Assembly: GCA_026392455.1 (NCBI GenBank)
Contig: JAPLCB010000002.1
Coordinates: 62,001-126,000 of the forward strand
DNA from: Propionibacteriales bacterium
Lineage (GTDB): Bacteria; Actinomycetota; Actinomycetes; Propionibacteriales; Nocardioidaceae
DNA length: 64,000 nt
Reading direction: 5' to 3'
Below, one piece after another: positions 44,882-53,583 of the stretch. A model generated the notes under the pieces. That model had not been told where the DNA came from. It did not search any database and saw nothing but the letters and a program-made list of their open reading frames with translations. The first letter of the stretch is position 1. Each line of letters opens with the position of its first letter. The position numbers and the translations under genes were made by a program.

Positions 44882-46614
44882 ACTCCTGCGACGTAGATCG
44901 AGCGCATCACTTCAGTGGCGGTCGTGGTGCCGGCGCTGACCAGACGCACTGCTTGCTCCTGCAAGGTCTGCATGCCCTGGCTGATCGCCAGCTTGCGCAT
45001 CTCCTCGTGGGGGACCCGGTCGACGATCAGCTCACGGACCTCGTCGGTCACCACCAGCAGCTCGTAGACCCCGATCCGGTCGAGGTAGCCGGTGTTGGCG
45101 CAGAAGTTGCAGCCAACCCCGTGCTGGAAGCCACCGATCGGCTCCTGGCCTCCGAAGGTTCGAAGGAAGTCCATCTCGTCCGGGGACGGTGTGTAGGTCT
45201 CCAGACAGGAGGTGCAACTGCGACGCACCAGACGCTGTGCCATCACGGCCGTCACCGACGAGGCGATCAGGAAGGGCTCGATCCCCATGTCCAGAAGCCG
45301 GTAGAGCGCCGAAACCGACTCTGTCGCGTGCAGCGAGGAGAGCACGAAGTGACCGGTGAGCGCGGACTGAACAGCGATCCGCGCGGTGTCGACGTCTCGG
45401 ACCTCGCCGACCAGGATCACGTCGGGGTCCTGACGCAGGATGGCCTTGAGACCACCGGTGAAGGTGACGCCGGCCTGCTCGTTGATCTGGATCTGGTTGA
45501 TCGAGTCGAAGGTGTACTCGACCGGGTCCTCGATCGTCATGATGTTGCGGTCGACGCTGTTCAGCTCGCCGAGCGAGGCATAGAGCGTGGTGGTCTTGCC
45601 ACCACCAGTGGGCCCGGCGCAGATCACCATGCCGTAGGGCGACCGGATCAGGGCGCTGTACCGCTCCGCCGTGTCCGGGGGCATGCCGAGCTGAGCGAGC
45701 TGGAAGAGCGGCCGGCTCTTGTCGAGCAGCCGCATCACGACCTTTTCGCCTCCGACAACCGCTGTGGTCGCAACCCGGATGTCGACGCCGCGCCCTTCGA
45801 CCTCCATGCTGATCTGACCGTCCTGGGAGCGACGCCGCTCGACGATGTTGAGCTCGGCGAGGATCTTGACCCGGCTGACCACCGCCGGCCCGATCGAGCC
45901 CGGGAGATCGAGCACCTCGGAGAGGGCACCATCGATCCGGTAGCGGACCCGGACCCGGTCACCGAAGGGTTCGATGTGAACGTCGGACGCCCGGTCACGC
46001 AGGGCCTGGGTGATGATCATCTGAACGACCCGGACGACTGGCGCCTCATCGCTGGCGTTGGCTTCCTCGAGCCTGGAGGCCTCCAGGCGCATCGCGTCCC
46101 GAGCCTCGAACTCCTTGACCTGGGAGACGACGTCCTTGGTGACGCTGTAGGCGCTGCCCATGGCGCGCTGGAGGTCGCGTCGTGTCGCGACCACGACCCT
46201 GATCTGCTGACCGATCGCCGCAGCGACCGAATTCAGGTGCTCGGGCGACGGGTCGATGACGGCGACCGTCACAGCCTGGTCGTCCATCGCGATGGGCAAC
46301 GCCTGCAGCGACGCGGCCTGGTCTGCTGTCAGTGCGGCCAGCGCCTCCGGAGCTGCGACCACGGACCGGAAGTCAAGAAGCGGGAAGCCGGACTTCTCCG
46401 CGAGGACACCGGCCAGCTCGGCATCACTGATCGAGCCTCGCGCGATCAGCCGTTCGGCCAACCCACCGCCGCCGGTTCCCAGGAGCGCAGCATCGACCTC
46501 AGCCCGGCTGACCTTGCCGGAGTCGACCAGGGTTGCCGCCAGCTGAACGTCCCGCTGGGTGCTGGACGGCCCGACCGGCTTGTCGTCTACGTGCTTGCGG
46601 CGACCGATCTTCAT
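44878..46614 (-). CDS. pilB: Type IV pilus assembly ATPase PilB/GspE
   Basis: 578 aa; CAGPTGGGKTTTLYASL, VGEVRDVDTARIAVQSALTGHFVLSSLHA; CTSC/C..C zinc motif. Confidence 0.94.
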   Translation of the reverse strand: MKIGRRKHVDDKPVGPSSTQRDVQLAATLVDSGKVSRAEVDAALLGTGGGGLAERLIARGSISDAELAGVLAEKSGFPLLDFRSVVAAPEALAALTADQAASLQALPIAMDDQAVTVAVIDPSPEHLNSVAAAIGQQIRVVVATRRDLQRAMGSAYSVTKDVVSQVKEFEARDAMRLEASRLEEANASDEAPVVRVVQMIITQALRDRASDVHIEPFGDRVRVRYRIDGALSEVLDLPGSIGPAVVSRVKILAELNIVERRRSQDGQISMEVEGRGVDIRVATTAVVGGEKVVMRLLDKSRPLFQLAQLGMPPDTAERYSALIRSPYGMVICAGPTGGGKTTTLYASLGELNSVDRNIMTIEDPVEYTFDSINQIQINEQAGVTFTGGLKAILRQDPDVILVGEVRDVDTARIAVQSALTGHFVLSSLHATESVSALYRLLDMGIEPFLIASSVTAVMAQRLVRRSCTSCLETYTPSPDEMDFLRTFGGQEPIGGFQHGVGCNFCANTGYLDRIGVYELLVVTDEVRELIVDRVPHEEMRKLAISQGMQTLQEQAVRLVSAGTTTATEVMRSIYVAGV

Positions 46615-46630
46615 GACGTACGTCCCCTAC

Positions 46631-47740
46631 TCACAGACTGGCGCCGGCGGTGAAACGTGCGCGGGCTTCAATGTCCTTCGGGTACAGGCTACGTGCGACC
46701 GCTTCCTCCTCGGACACGATTCCCTGTTGAACCAGGGCGGACAGGGACTGCTCCAAGGTGACCATGCCTTCGCGGGACCCGGTCAGCAGCGAGTTGCGGA
46801 GCTGGTGGGTCTTGTCCTCCTTGATCAGGTTCCGGACGGCCGAGTTCGCGATGAGCACCTCGTAGGCCGCGACCATGCCCCCGCCGATCCGCGGGATCAG
46901 ACGCTGGTAGACGACGGCGCTCAGGGCCGAGGCCAACTGGACCCGGATCTGGGCCTGCTGTTCCGCCGGGAAGACGTCGATCATCCGGCCCAGGGACTGG
47001 GCGGTGTCGTTGGTGTGCAGAGTGGCGAAGACCAGGTGGCCGGTCTCGGCAACGGTCAGGGCGAAGGCGATCGACTCGAGGTCACGCATTTCGCCGACCA
47101 GCAGGACGTCGGGGTCCTCACGGAGCACCGAGCGGAGCGCCTTGTGGAAGGTCCCGGTGTCGGTACCGACCTCGCGCTGGTTGACGGCCGACCGCTTGTG
47201 GTCGTGCACGTACTCGATCGGGTCCTCGATGGTGATGATGTGGCACGCCCTGTTCTCGTTGATCAGGTTGATCAACGAGGCCAGCGTCGTGGACTTACCG
47301 GAGCCCGTGGGACCGGTCACCAGGATCAGGCCCTGGTGGGTCATGGCGAGCTCGCGCAGGATGGCCGGAAGTCCAAGGGAGTCCGGAGTCGGGATCTCGC
47401 GCGGGATCATCCGCAGCGCGATCGCGGTGACGCCGCGCTGGGTGAAAGCGTTGCCACGGATCCGGGCGTGCTCGCGCCAGGAGAAGGAGAAGTCGTACTC
47501 GTGCTCGTTGCGCCAAACGTCGGCCTGCTCGGGGGTGAGGACCTCGGCCAGCAGGGCGTCGGACTCCGCCGCCGTCAGAGGGGATTCACCCTCGATCGGG
47601 CGCAGCTCGCCGCCGACCCGGAGCATCGGCGGCAGACCAACCGTGATCATCAGGTCGGTTCCGCGGACGTTCCAGAGTGCTTCGAGCAGGCGGTCGATGC
47701 GGTCACCGATGCGGTGCGGGTGGTGGAACACGGCGTTCAC
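46631..47740 (-). CDS. pilT: Type IV pilus retraction ATPase PilT
   Basis: 369 aa; VTGPTGSGKSTTLASLINLIN, GEMRDLESIAFALTVAETGHLVFATLHTNDTAQSLGRMIDVFPAEQQ. Confidence 0.94.
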   Translation of the reverse strand: MNAVFHHPHRIGDRIDRLLEALWNVRGTDLMITVGLPPMLRVGGELRPIEGESPLTAAESDALLAEVLTPEQADVWRNEHEYDFSFSWREHARIRGNAFTQRGVTAIALRMIPREIPTPDSLGLPAILRELAMTHQGLILVTGPTGSGKSTTLASLINLINENRACHIITIEDPIEYVHDHKRSAVNQREVGTDTGTFHKALRSVLREDPDVLLVGEMRDLESIAFALTVAETGHLVFATLHTNDTAQSLGRMIDVFPAEQQAQIRVQLASALSAVVYQRLIPRIGGGMVAAYEVLIANSAVRNLIKEDKTHQLRNSLLTGSREGMVTLEQSLSALVQQGIVSEEEAVARSLYPKDIEARARFTAGASL

Positions 47741-47800
47741 TCTCCTGAGATGGCGGTAGGAGGGCCGCCTCGTCGGCGACCCTCCTACGGCATGGGAAAA

Positions 47801-48145
47801 TCAGCAGTCGGCAATGTCCTTGATCGTCGGCGCCGCACCAGCGTTGTAGGTGATGTAGTCGGTTCCCGGGTCCGTCTTCAAGAAGCCAGGAACAATGTCG
47901 GCGGTGGCCTGCGGATAGGCCGGCGGGTTCGCCTGGGCGTAGAAGGCCTCAACAGCAACTTCGACCGAAGCGACGGTCGCCTTGCAGGCGCTCTTGTCGC
48001 CACGGTCCGTGATGCCGGCGACCGAGAACACCACGATGCCGGCGAGGATGCCGAGGATCACGATGACGATCAGGAGCTCGATGAGGGTGAAGCCAGACTC
48101 GTTCTTGCGAGCGGCGCGCGCCCGGGTCACAGCACTGCTGAGCAT
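47801..48145 (-). CDS. pilA: Major type IV prepilin
   Basis: ESGFTLIELLIVIVILGILAGIVVFSVAGI; ATG 48145 with GGAG upstream. Confidence 0.92.
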   Translation of the reverse strand: MLSSAVTRARAARKNESGFTLIELLIVIVILGILAGIVVFSVAGITDRGDKSACKATVASVEVAVEAFYAQANPPAYPQATADIVPGFLKTDPGTDYITYNAGAAPTIKDIADC

Positions 48146-48411
48146 GTGTATCTCCATTTTGGTTTCTTGCAGCTCTAGCGCTGCGACGGAAGGTGTTGTA
48201 GACGCTAACGAGCGTGTCAGACCTGGGTGATGCGAAACGGACAAGTCGGATATTCGGTCTAGGCCGCTCAGCCGTGTTGTGACGTTTTTTTGGCAAGAAG
48301 CGCTGTTGTGTGCTGGGGGAAGGTCTTTTGCCTCTAGGCAGGGATGAAGGCGAAAAAGGTCACAAGATCTGCGCGTGGTCCTTGATATTTCGCGAGTGTT
48401 AACTCTCGCCG

Positions 48412-50790
48412 TTAACTACGCTGCGGCGCGTCCTTGACCGGGTCGGCGTACACCACGGAGTTCGACAGGTACACGGTCCCGTTGAAGTCGCTGCAGGTGA
48501 TCAGCACCAGTCGCCCCGCGCGCGTCTGGTCGAAGATCTCCTTCGCCGTCCGGGCCAGGACGTCCACCGGCACGTCGCGCACCTGACGGACGACGTAGTC
48601 GATGGTGCCCGCAGCGGTCCGGACCTTGATCTTGTCGCCGGGGACCAGCTTGCCGAGCTGGTCGAAGGCGCCACCGCCGGTGCTGACGGTGTGCCCGGTG
48701 ACGACCGCCGAACCTGCCGCCGAGCCGACCCCGGATCCCTCCTGCCACCAACCCAGGATCTGCGGGTTGTTCGGCGGCAGCAGCGACCCTGACTGGCCGC
48801 TGATCGGCACCACCGACGAGTTCACCTTCAAGCGCGGGACGGTGACCTCGAGCGGGGTGCCAGCCGATCGCAGGCGCTTCCCGAGCAGCGGGTTGTCCGG
48901 CTTGGCGGTGACCGAGGGCTGCGGTTCCGGGGGGGCGATCGACGGCTCGACCGTCACCGGCGTCCTGGTCTGCTCCGGGACCGCCTCGGCGAAGAGGTCC
49001 GGGATCTGCGGGACGGCCCAGGGCAGTGCCACGCAGAGCGCCGCCACCGCGACCCAGGCCCCAATCCGGACGCCGCGGCGTCGGGCGGACTCGGGGAGTG
49101 GCTGGAGCCAGGCCTCGTCAACCTCGTGGAAGATCGGCGTTGGAAGCAGCGGGGGCGTCGGGAGGACCAGGTCCGGGTCAAGGTCGAAGACCGGCCGGAG
49201 CGTGGTGGGGGCGTCGTCGACGAGAATCGGGGGCGGGAGGACGACCAGGGGCGGGGTCAGCGCAGGCTCGGGGGCTTCTGCGGGCGGGTCTTCGTGGTTT
49301 CGAGACGGTTGCTGCGCAACCTCCTCAACCAGCACAGACGGGGCGACCTCCTCAGCGGGCAGAGAGGTGGCGACCTCCTCAGCGGGCAGGGGGGTGGAAA
49401 CGTCCTCAGCCGGCAGGGGGGTGGCAACCTGATCAACCGGCAGGCGGTCGAGGGGCTCGATGTCGGGCTGGACCTCTGCGGCCCGCGCCGCGGAGTCGGC
49501 CGGGACGACGTACGTGGTCAACGGGCGCACTGGCTCCTGGCCCGGAATCGGGAGCGGGAGCTTCGCGAGCAGGACGCGTCCCGAAGGCTCGGGAGGCAGA
49601 ACCGGGTCGAGCTTCGGTGTCGGCTCCGCAACGTCCAGCCCGTGCGCGGGGGAGGCGGGGGTAGCGATGGGATCGGTAGCCGGTTCGTCTGGGAGGTTTC
49701 GAGACGGTTGCTGCGCAACCTCCTCAACCAGCAGAGACGGGGCGGCGTCCTCAACCGGCAGAGGGGTGGCGACGTCCTCGACCGGCGGAGTGGTGGGGGG
49801 CTCGGCGGGATCGATGTCGGCCTGGACCTCCGCGAACTCGGCCGCGGCGTCCGGCGGGACGACGTACGTCGTCAGCGGAGGCGCGGGCTCCAGGTCCGGT
49901 GCTGGCTCCGCAATCACGGAGGCTTCGGGGGATTCGAGGGCTGCTGCGGGCGGCTCGACGGGGTTTCGAGACGGTTGCTGCGCAACCTCCTCAACCAGCA
50001 GAGACGTGGCAATCTCCCCAACCGGCAGAGAGGTGGCGACCTCCTCTACCAGCAGAGACGGGGCAACCTCCCCAACCGGCACGGGGGTGGCAACGTCCTC
50101 AACCGGCACCGGCTTCGGACGCCGCCGCCAGCGACGTCCGGCCGGCTTCTTCTCCGGCGGCGCGCCCGCGGGAGGTGCGCCGGCTTCGTCGTCCGGGGTC
50201 CAGTTCCACAAGCGGCCCACCGGGACGCCGTTCTCGTCGACCGCGGCCTCCGGGACCACGTCGCGGATGACGTCCTGGACGAGGTCGGCCAGGGTTGCCG
50301 CGGGAGCTGGCTCGGGTGCGGACCAGAGGACGCCGACGGGGGTGGGGGGGTTCGCTGGGGGTGGGGGGTTTCGAGGCAGGCCCGAGGGGGCCTGCTCCTC
50401 AACCAGCAGAGGCGCGGTCTCCGAGGGGGCCTGCTCCTCAACCAGCAGAGACGCGGTCTCCGAGGGGGCCTGCTCCTCAACCAGCAGAGGCACGGTCTCC
50501 GAGGGGGCCTGCTCCTCGACCAGCAGGGACGCGGTCTCCGAGGGGCCCTGTTCCTCGACCAGCAGGGGCGCGGTCTCCGAGGGGCCCTGTTCCTCGACCG
50601 GCAGCGGCGGGGCGGGGGGTGGCCGATCGCCGGGGGCCGGGGGAGTCCAGGACCAGAGCTTGCCGAGCGGCTCAGGGTCGCCAGCGGCAGCCAGGGGAGT
50701 CGTTACCGGCGCAGCCGGGGTCGCCACAGCGCTGGGGCTCCCGTTCCTGGGAACCTCAGCGCTTCCTCCCCGCTTCTTGCGCCGCGCCAT
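48412..50790 (-). CDS. Sortase (class E/F-like) with very long repeat-rich N-terminal extension
   Basis: 792 aa; C-terminal VTVPRLKVNSSVVPI...VVTGHTVSTGGGAFDQLGKLVPGDKIKV...LVLITCSDFNG; single TM GAWVAVAALCVALPWAVPQIP preceded by LLVEEVAQQPSRN / LLVEEQAPSET repeats. Confidence 0.85.
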   Translation of the reverse strand: MARRKKRGGSAEVPRNGSPSAVATPAAPVTTPLAAAGDPEPLGKLWSWTPPAPGDRPPPAPPLPVEEQGPSETAPLLVEEQGPSETASLLVEEQAPSETVPLLVEEQAPSETASLLVEEQAPSETAPLLVEEQAPSGLPRNPPPPANPPTPVGVLWSAPEPAPAATLADLVQDVIRDVVPEAAVDENGVPVGRLWNWTPDDEAGAPPAGAPPEKKPAGRRWRRRPKPVPVEDVATPVPVGEVAPSLLVEEVATSLPVGEIATSLLVEEVAQQPSRNPVEPPAAALESPEASVIAEPAPDLEPAPPLTTYVVPPDAAAEFAEVQADIDPAEPPTTPPVEDVATPLPVEDAAPSLLVEEVAQQPSRNLPDEPATDPIATPASPAHGLDVAEPTPKLDPVLPPEPSGRVLLAKLPLPIPGQEPVRPLTTYVVPADSAARAAEVQPDIEPLDRLPVDQVATPLPAEDVSTPLPAEEVATSLPAEEVAPSVLVEEVAQQPSRNHEDPPAEAPEPALTPPLVVLPPPILVDDAPTTLRPVFDLDPDLVLPTPPLLPTPIFHEVDEAWLQPLPESARRRGVRIGAWVAVAALCVALPWAVPQIPDLFAEAVPEQTRTPVTVEPSIAPPEPQPSVTAKPDNPLLGKRLRSAGTPLEVTVPRLKVNSSVVPISGQSGSLLPPNNPQILGWWQEGSGVGSAAGSAVVTGHTVSTGGGAFDQLGKLVPGDKIKVRTAAGTIDYVVRQVRDVPVDVLARTAKEIFDQTRAGRLVLITCSDFNGTVYLSNSVVYADPVKDAPQRS
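49296..50630 (-). repeat. REP-like elements embedded in the sortase reading frame
   Basis: Full copies ggtttcgaga(c)..ctcctcaaccagcag at 49296, 49695, 49962 and 50367, with reiterated partial units between and beyond them. Confidence 0.85.
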
Positions 50791-50918
50791 GTCCTCACCC
50801 TGTACCGGAGGGATTCCCGTGCTCCCTCTGCTGCCCTAAAAGTAACGCTGGGAGCGACGTTGCGGAGAGTTAACTCCGAACGCCGCTCCCAGCGTTGCTA
50901 CTTCAGTGCTGTGCTAGA

Positions 50919-52004
50919 TCAGCTGCGAACCCGTCGGGCCGAGCCGATGCCGAAGGCACCAGCCATGACCATCAGAGCCATACCGCTCACCAGCAGGGCC
51001 AGGCCCTGCTCGCCGCGGAGGTCCTGAGCGGAGACCAGACCGGACTCGACAACCGTCGGGGTGATGATCGGGTCCGGCGGGTTGACGATGGTGCAACCGA
51101 CGATCGGGCTACCGAAGGTGTGCTCGAACTCCTGCGTGAGCGACTCGTCGTCGAAGGTGAAGCCTTCGTTCGCCGTCGCCGTGTAGACGACCGACTCACC
51201 CGCAGCAACGGTGCCGGAGGTCAACTCGACCGTGGCGTCGGCCTCGGTCACCTCGGCGCCCGGGGTGTTGTCGTTCGCGCAGCTCGGGTCGATGAAGCTG
51301 ACCGAAGCGGAGGCGATGCCCGGAGGGTTGGTCTCGGCGCACGGCGGGACGTTCGGGTCGATCTCGTCGTCGAACGAGAACTCGAAGTCCTGCGTGGTCG
51401 CGCCACCGGCGAACTCGGCGTCGTTGATCGCGGTCGCGGTGATCACGAGGTCCGAACCCGGAGTCGCTTCGCCGGACTTGATCGAGAACTCGACGTTCTT
51501 GCCCTCGGCGTCGTACTCGGCGCGGTCGGGGAACTCGCAGGTCGGACCGAAGAAGTCGACCTCGGCGAACGCCAGCGGGACCTCCGGCGGGCTGACTTCG
51601 CCCTCACAGGTGGCCTCGGTGATGACACCGTCGTAGGTGTGCTTGACGCCGTCGCTGTCGACGTAGTCGCCGATGCGGTCCTTCTTCAGGTCGCCGGCCT
51701 CGTGCTCAACCCCGTTGAAGGTGCCGTCGTTCTGCCACTTCTTGTTCGGGTCCTCACGGTGCATCAGGTGACCCTTGAACTTCGTCGAGTCGTCGTCGAC
51801 GGTGATGAAGATGAAGGGGTTGCTGTCGGAGCTCGTGGCGTGGCAGACATTCACCGGAGTGTGTCCTTCGCCCTTCACGGCTGCGTTCGCCGGCGAGGCG
51901 ACCATCAGCGCGACGCCGCTGGACATCACCAGCAGGCCGGATACGCCGAAGGCCGTTGCCAGGCGACGGAGCGTCGTCTTCTTTGGTGCGTGTGACCGCT
52001 TCAT
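50919..52004 (-). CDS. Secreted/cell-surface anchored protein
   Basis: Signal peptide; VNVCHATSSDSNPFIFITVDDDSTKFKGHLMHREDPNKKW; repeated Ig-like segments; C-terminal TM + RRVRS tail. Confidence 0.75.
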   Translation of the reverse strand: MKRSHAPKKTTLRRLATAFGVSGLLVMSSGVALMVASPANAAVKGEGHTPVNVCHATSSDSNPFIFITVDDDSTKFKGHLMHREDPNKKWQNDGTFNGVEHEAGDLKKDRIGDYVDSDGVKHTYDGVITEATCEGEVSPPEVPLAFAEVDFFGPTCEFPDRAEYDAEGKNVEFSIKSGEATPGSDLVITATAINDAEFAGGATTQDFEFSFDDEIDPNVPPCAETNPPGIASASVSFIDPSCANDNTPGAEVTEADATVELTSGTVAAGESVVYTATANEGFTFDDESLTQEFEHTFGSPIVGCTIVNPPDPIITPTVVESGLVSAQDLRGEQGLALLVSGMALMVMAGAFGIGSARRVRS

Positions 52005-52313
52005 CGTGTTTACCCCAAGACTCTCTTTGATCGTTGTCCTCATGTGGCCCCCCGCGGCCGGTGAGTCCCCGTCCCCCTCATTGAGGACGAAAACCCGTCA
52101 TCCACGCTCGCTGAGCAGCGGTTGACTACCCATGACAACGCTGTGACCCCCATTCAGGCCACTCGCCTGTGTGACAGGTCTAGGCCAGGGAATGTCCACA
52201 AGCCCCTATTTGGGCGTAAATGTCTGAATCATGAGGGATATCAGCGTCCGGTCAGACAGATTTGTCACACGCCTGTCGCTCGCGTCATCGGAGCTGACTG
52301 AGAGTGTGGGGTC

Positions 52314-52601
52314 ATGACTGCGTACTGGATCAGCATCTACCAAGAGATCACCGACGAGGCCAAGCTCACCGCGTACGCCGAGCTCGCCGGGCCCGCGCTC
52401 CTCGGTGCGGGCGGCACGTTCCTGGCGCGCGGCCTCCCCGAGGTCGCCTACGAGGCCGGCGAGAAGACCCGCACCGTCCTGATCCAGTTCGATTCCGTCG
52501 AGGCAGCCCGCGCCGCTCACGACAGTCCCGCTTACCAGAAAGCACTGGCGGCCTTGGGCGACGGCGCGGTGCGCGACATCCGGTTGGTGCCCGGGGTCTG
52601 A
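52314..52601 (+). CDS. DUF1330-family protein
   Basis: 95 aa; MTAYWISIYQEITDEAKLTAYAELAGPALLGAGGTFLARG...VLIQFDSVEAARAAHDSPAYQKAL. Confidence 0.88.
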   Translation: MTAYWISIYQEITDEAKLTAYAELAGPALLGAGGTFLARGLPEVAYEAGEKTRTVLIQFDSVEAARAAHDSPAYQKALAALGDGAVRDIRLVPGV

Positions 52602-52612
52602 CGGACCCTCGA

Positions 52613-52669
52613 ACCTGCAAAGCCCCACCCAGGAGCCGGAAACGACATCTCGGGTGGGGTTCTGCAGGT
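52613..52669. terminator. Bidirectional terminator-like stem between convergent genes
   Basis: ACCTGCA..CCCCACCC-loop-GGGTGGGG..TGCAGGT. Confidence 0.6.
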
Positions 52670-52693
52670 CTGACCGGCGCTGCCGGTCGCCGA

Positions 52694-53299
52694 TCAGGCA
52701 GCCGGCGGCGGACCACCCGGACCACCACGCCCGCCCGGACCACCGTGGCCCAGCAGGTCGGCGTCGAACGCCTTCAGGACCGAGGTCTTGTCGGCCTCGG
52801 TCAGGGTGCCGGCCTTCACGGCGGCGTCCAGCCGGGTCACCAGGTCGGCGCGCTCCTGGGTCTTGTGCTCGGCACGGTCGGCGTCCGCGGCCTTCTGCGC
52901 CACCTCCAGAGCGGCCGTCACCTTGGCCTCGGACACGTTGAGCTTCGTGGCCAGGGCGGTGGCCAGGGCCTTCTGGTGGGCCGCCCGCTCCGCGTCCGTC
53001 GGCGGCGTTGGCCGGGTGCCGTCCGCCGGGGCGGCCGGCCTCAGGTCGGCGCGCACCGCGTCCAGGGCCGTCTGCACGGTGGCCTGCTTGATGCCGAGCT
53101 CGGTGGCCAGGGTCTTGGCCAGCTGCTCGTGGCGCTGCCCGCCCGGACGGTCCGGTAGCGTGCTGCTGGAGCTGCTGGAGCTGCTCTGGGCGGCAGCCGT
53201 CGTGGTGTCGGCGGACGCGATGGCGATACCGCCGACCGCGAGGCCGAGGCCCGCGATCCCGGCAGCGATGCCGTTGCGGGCACGGGACGAGCGATTCAT
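52694..53299 (-). CDS. Hypothetical secreted protein
   Basis: Signal peptide, poly-Ser linker, Ala-rich helical region, GHGGPGGRGGPGGPPPAA tail. Confidence 0.65.
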   Translation of the reverse strand: MNRSSRARNGIAAGIAGLGLAVGGIAIASADTTTAAAQSSSSSSSSTLPDRPGGQRHEQLAKTLATELGIKQATVQTALDAVRADLRPAAPADGTRPTPPTDAERAAHQKALATALATKLNVSEAKVTAALEVAQKAADADRAEHKTQERADLVTRLDAAVKAGTLTEADKTSVLKAFDADLLGHGGPGGRGGPGGPPPAA

Positions 53300-53409
53300 G
53301 TTCTTCCTCCTGGGGAGTAGCGAGTTGATGCCTCTACCGTCCCCAGGGGTGCTGTCAACGCGCTGTGCTCGCAGCGTGGGTTGGCTGCGAGCCCGCAACC
53401 AACCCCGGA

Positions 53410-53583
53410 TCAGCCTGAGACGACCGGCCCGGTCGGGTCGAACGGCTCCGACGCCAGCTGTGCGAACACCGACCGCCAGGCAGCCAACGACTCCGGGTCG
53501 GCCAGCAACGTCGCCTCCAGGTCGTCGACGACCCGTTGCAGATCGCCGGGGGCAGGGTCGTCAGGGGGCCGGTTGCTCGACAT
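53410..53583 (-). CDS. Small hypothetical protein overlapping the 3' end of the MFS gene
   Basis: MSSNRPPDDPAPGDLQRVVDDLEATLLADPESLAAWRSVFAQLASEPFDPTGPVVSG*; 57 aa. Confidence 0.45.
   Translation of the reverse strand: MSSNRPPDDPAPGDLQRVVDDLEATLLADPESLAAWRSVFAQLASEPFDPTGPVVSG

Noticed and set aside
44833-46653. 606-aa plus-strand ORF
   Set aside because: Antisense to pilB; shadow composition.
50360-50640. Possible CRISPR array (regular repeats ctcctcaaccagcag with about 45-bp period)
   Set aside because: Spacers are themselves near-identical, the units are in-frame codons of the sortase, and no cas genes are present.
49126-51027. 633-aa plus-strand repeat-rich ORF (LLNQQRRGLRGG...)
   Set aside because: Antisense to the sortase; its repeats are only the reverse reading of the REP-derived units.
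53161-53190. Short ctgctggag microsatellite in the secreted protein gene
   Set aside because: Encodes a simple poly-Ser linker; common in GC-rich exported proteins and not informative alone.
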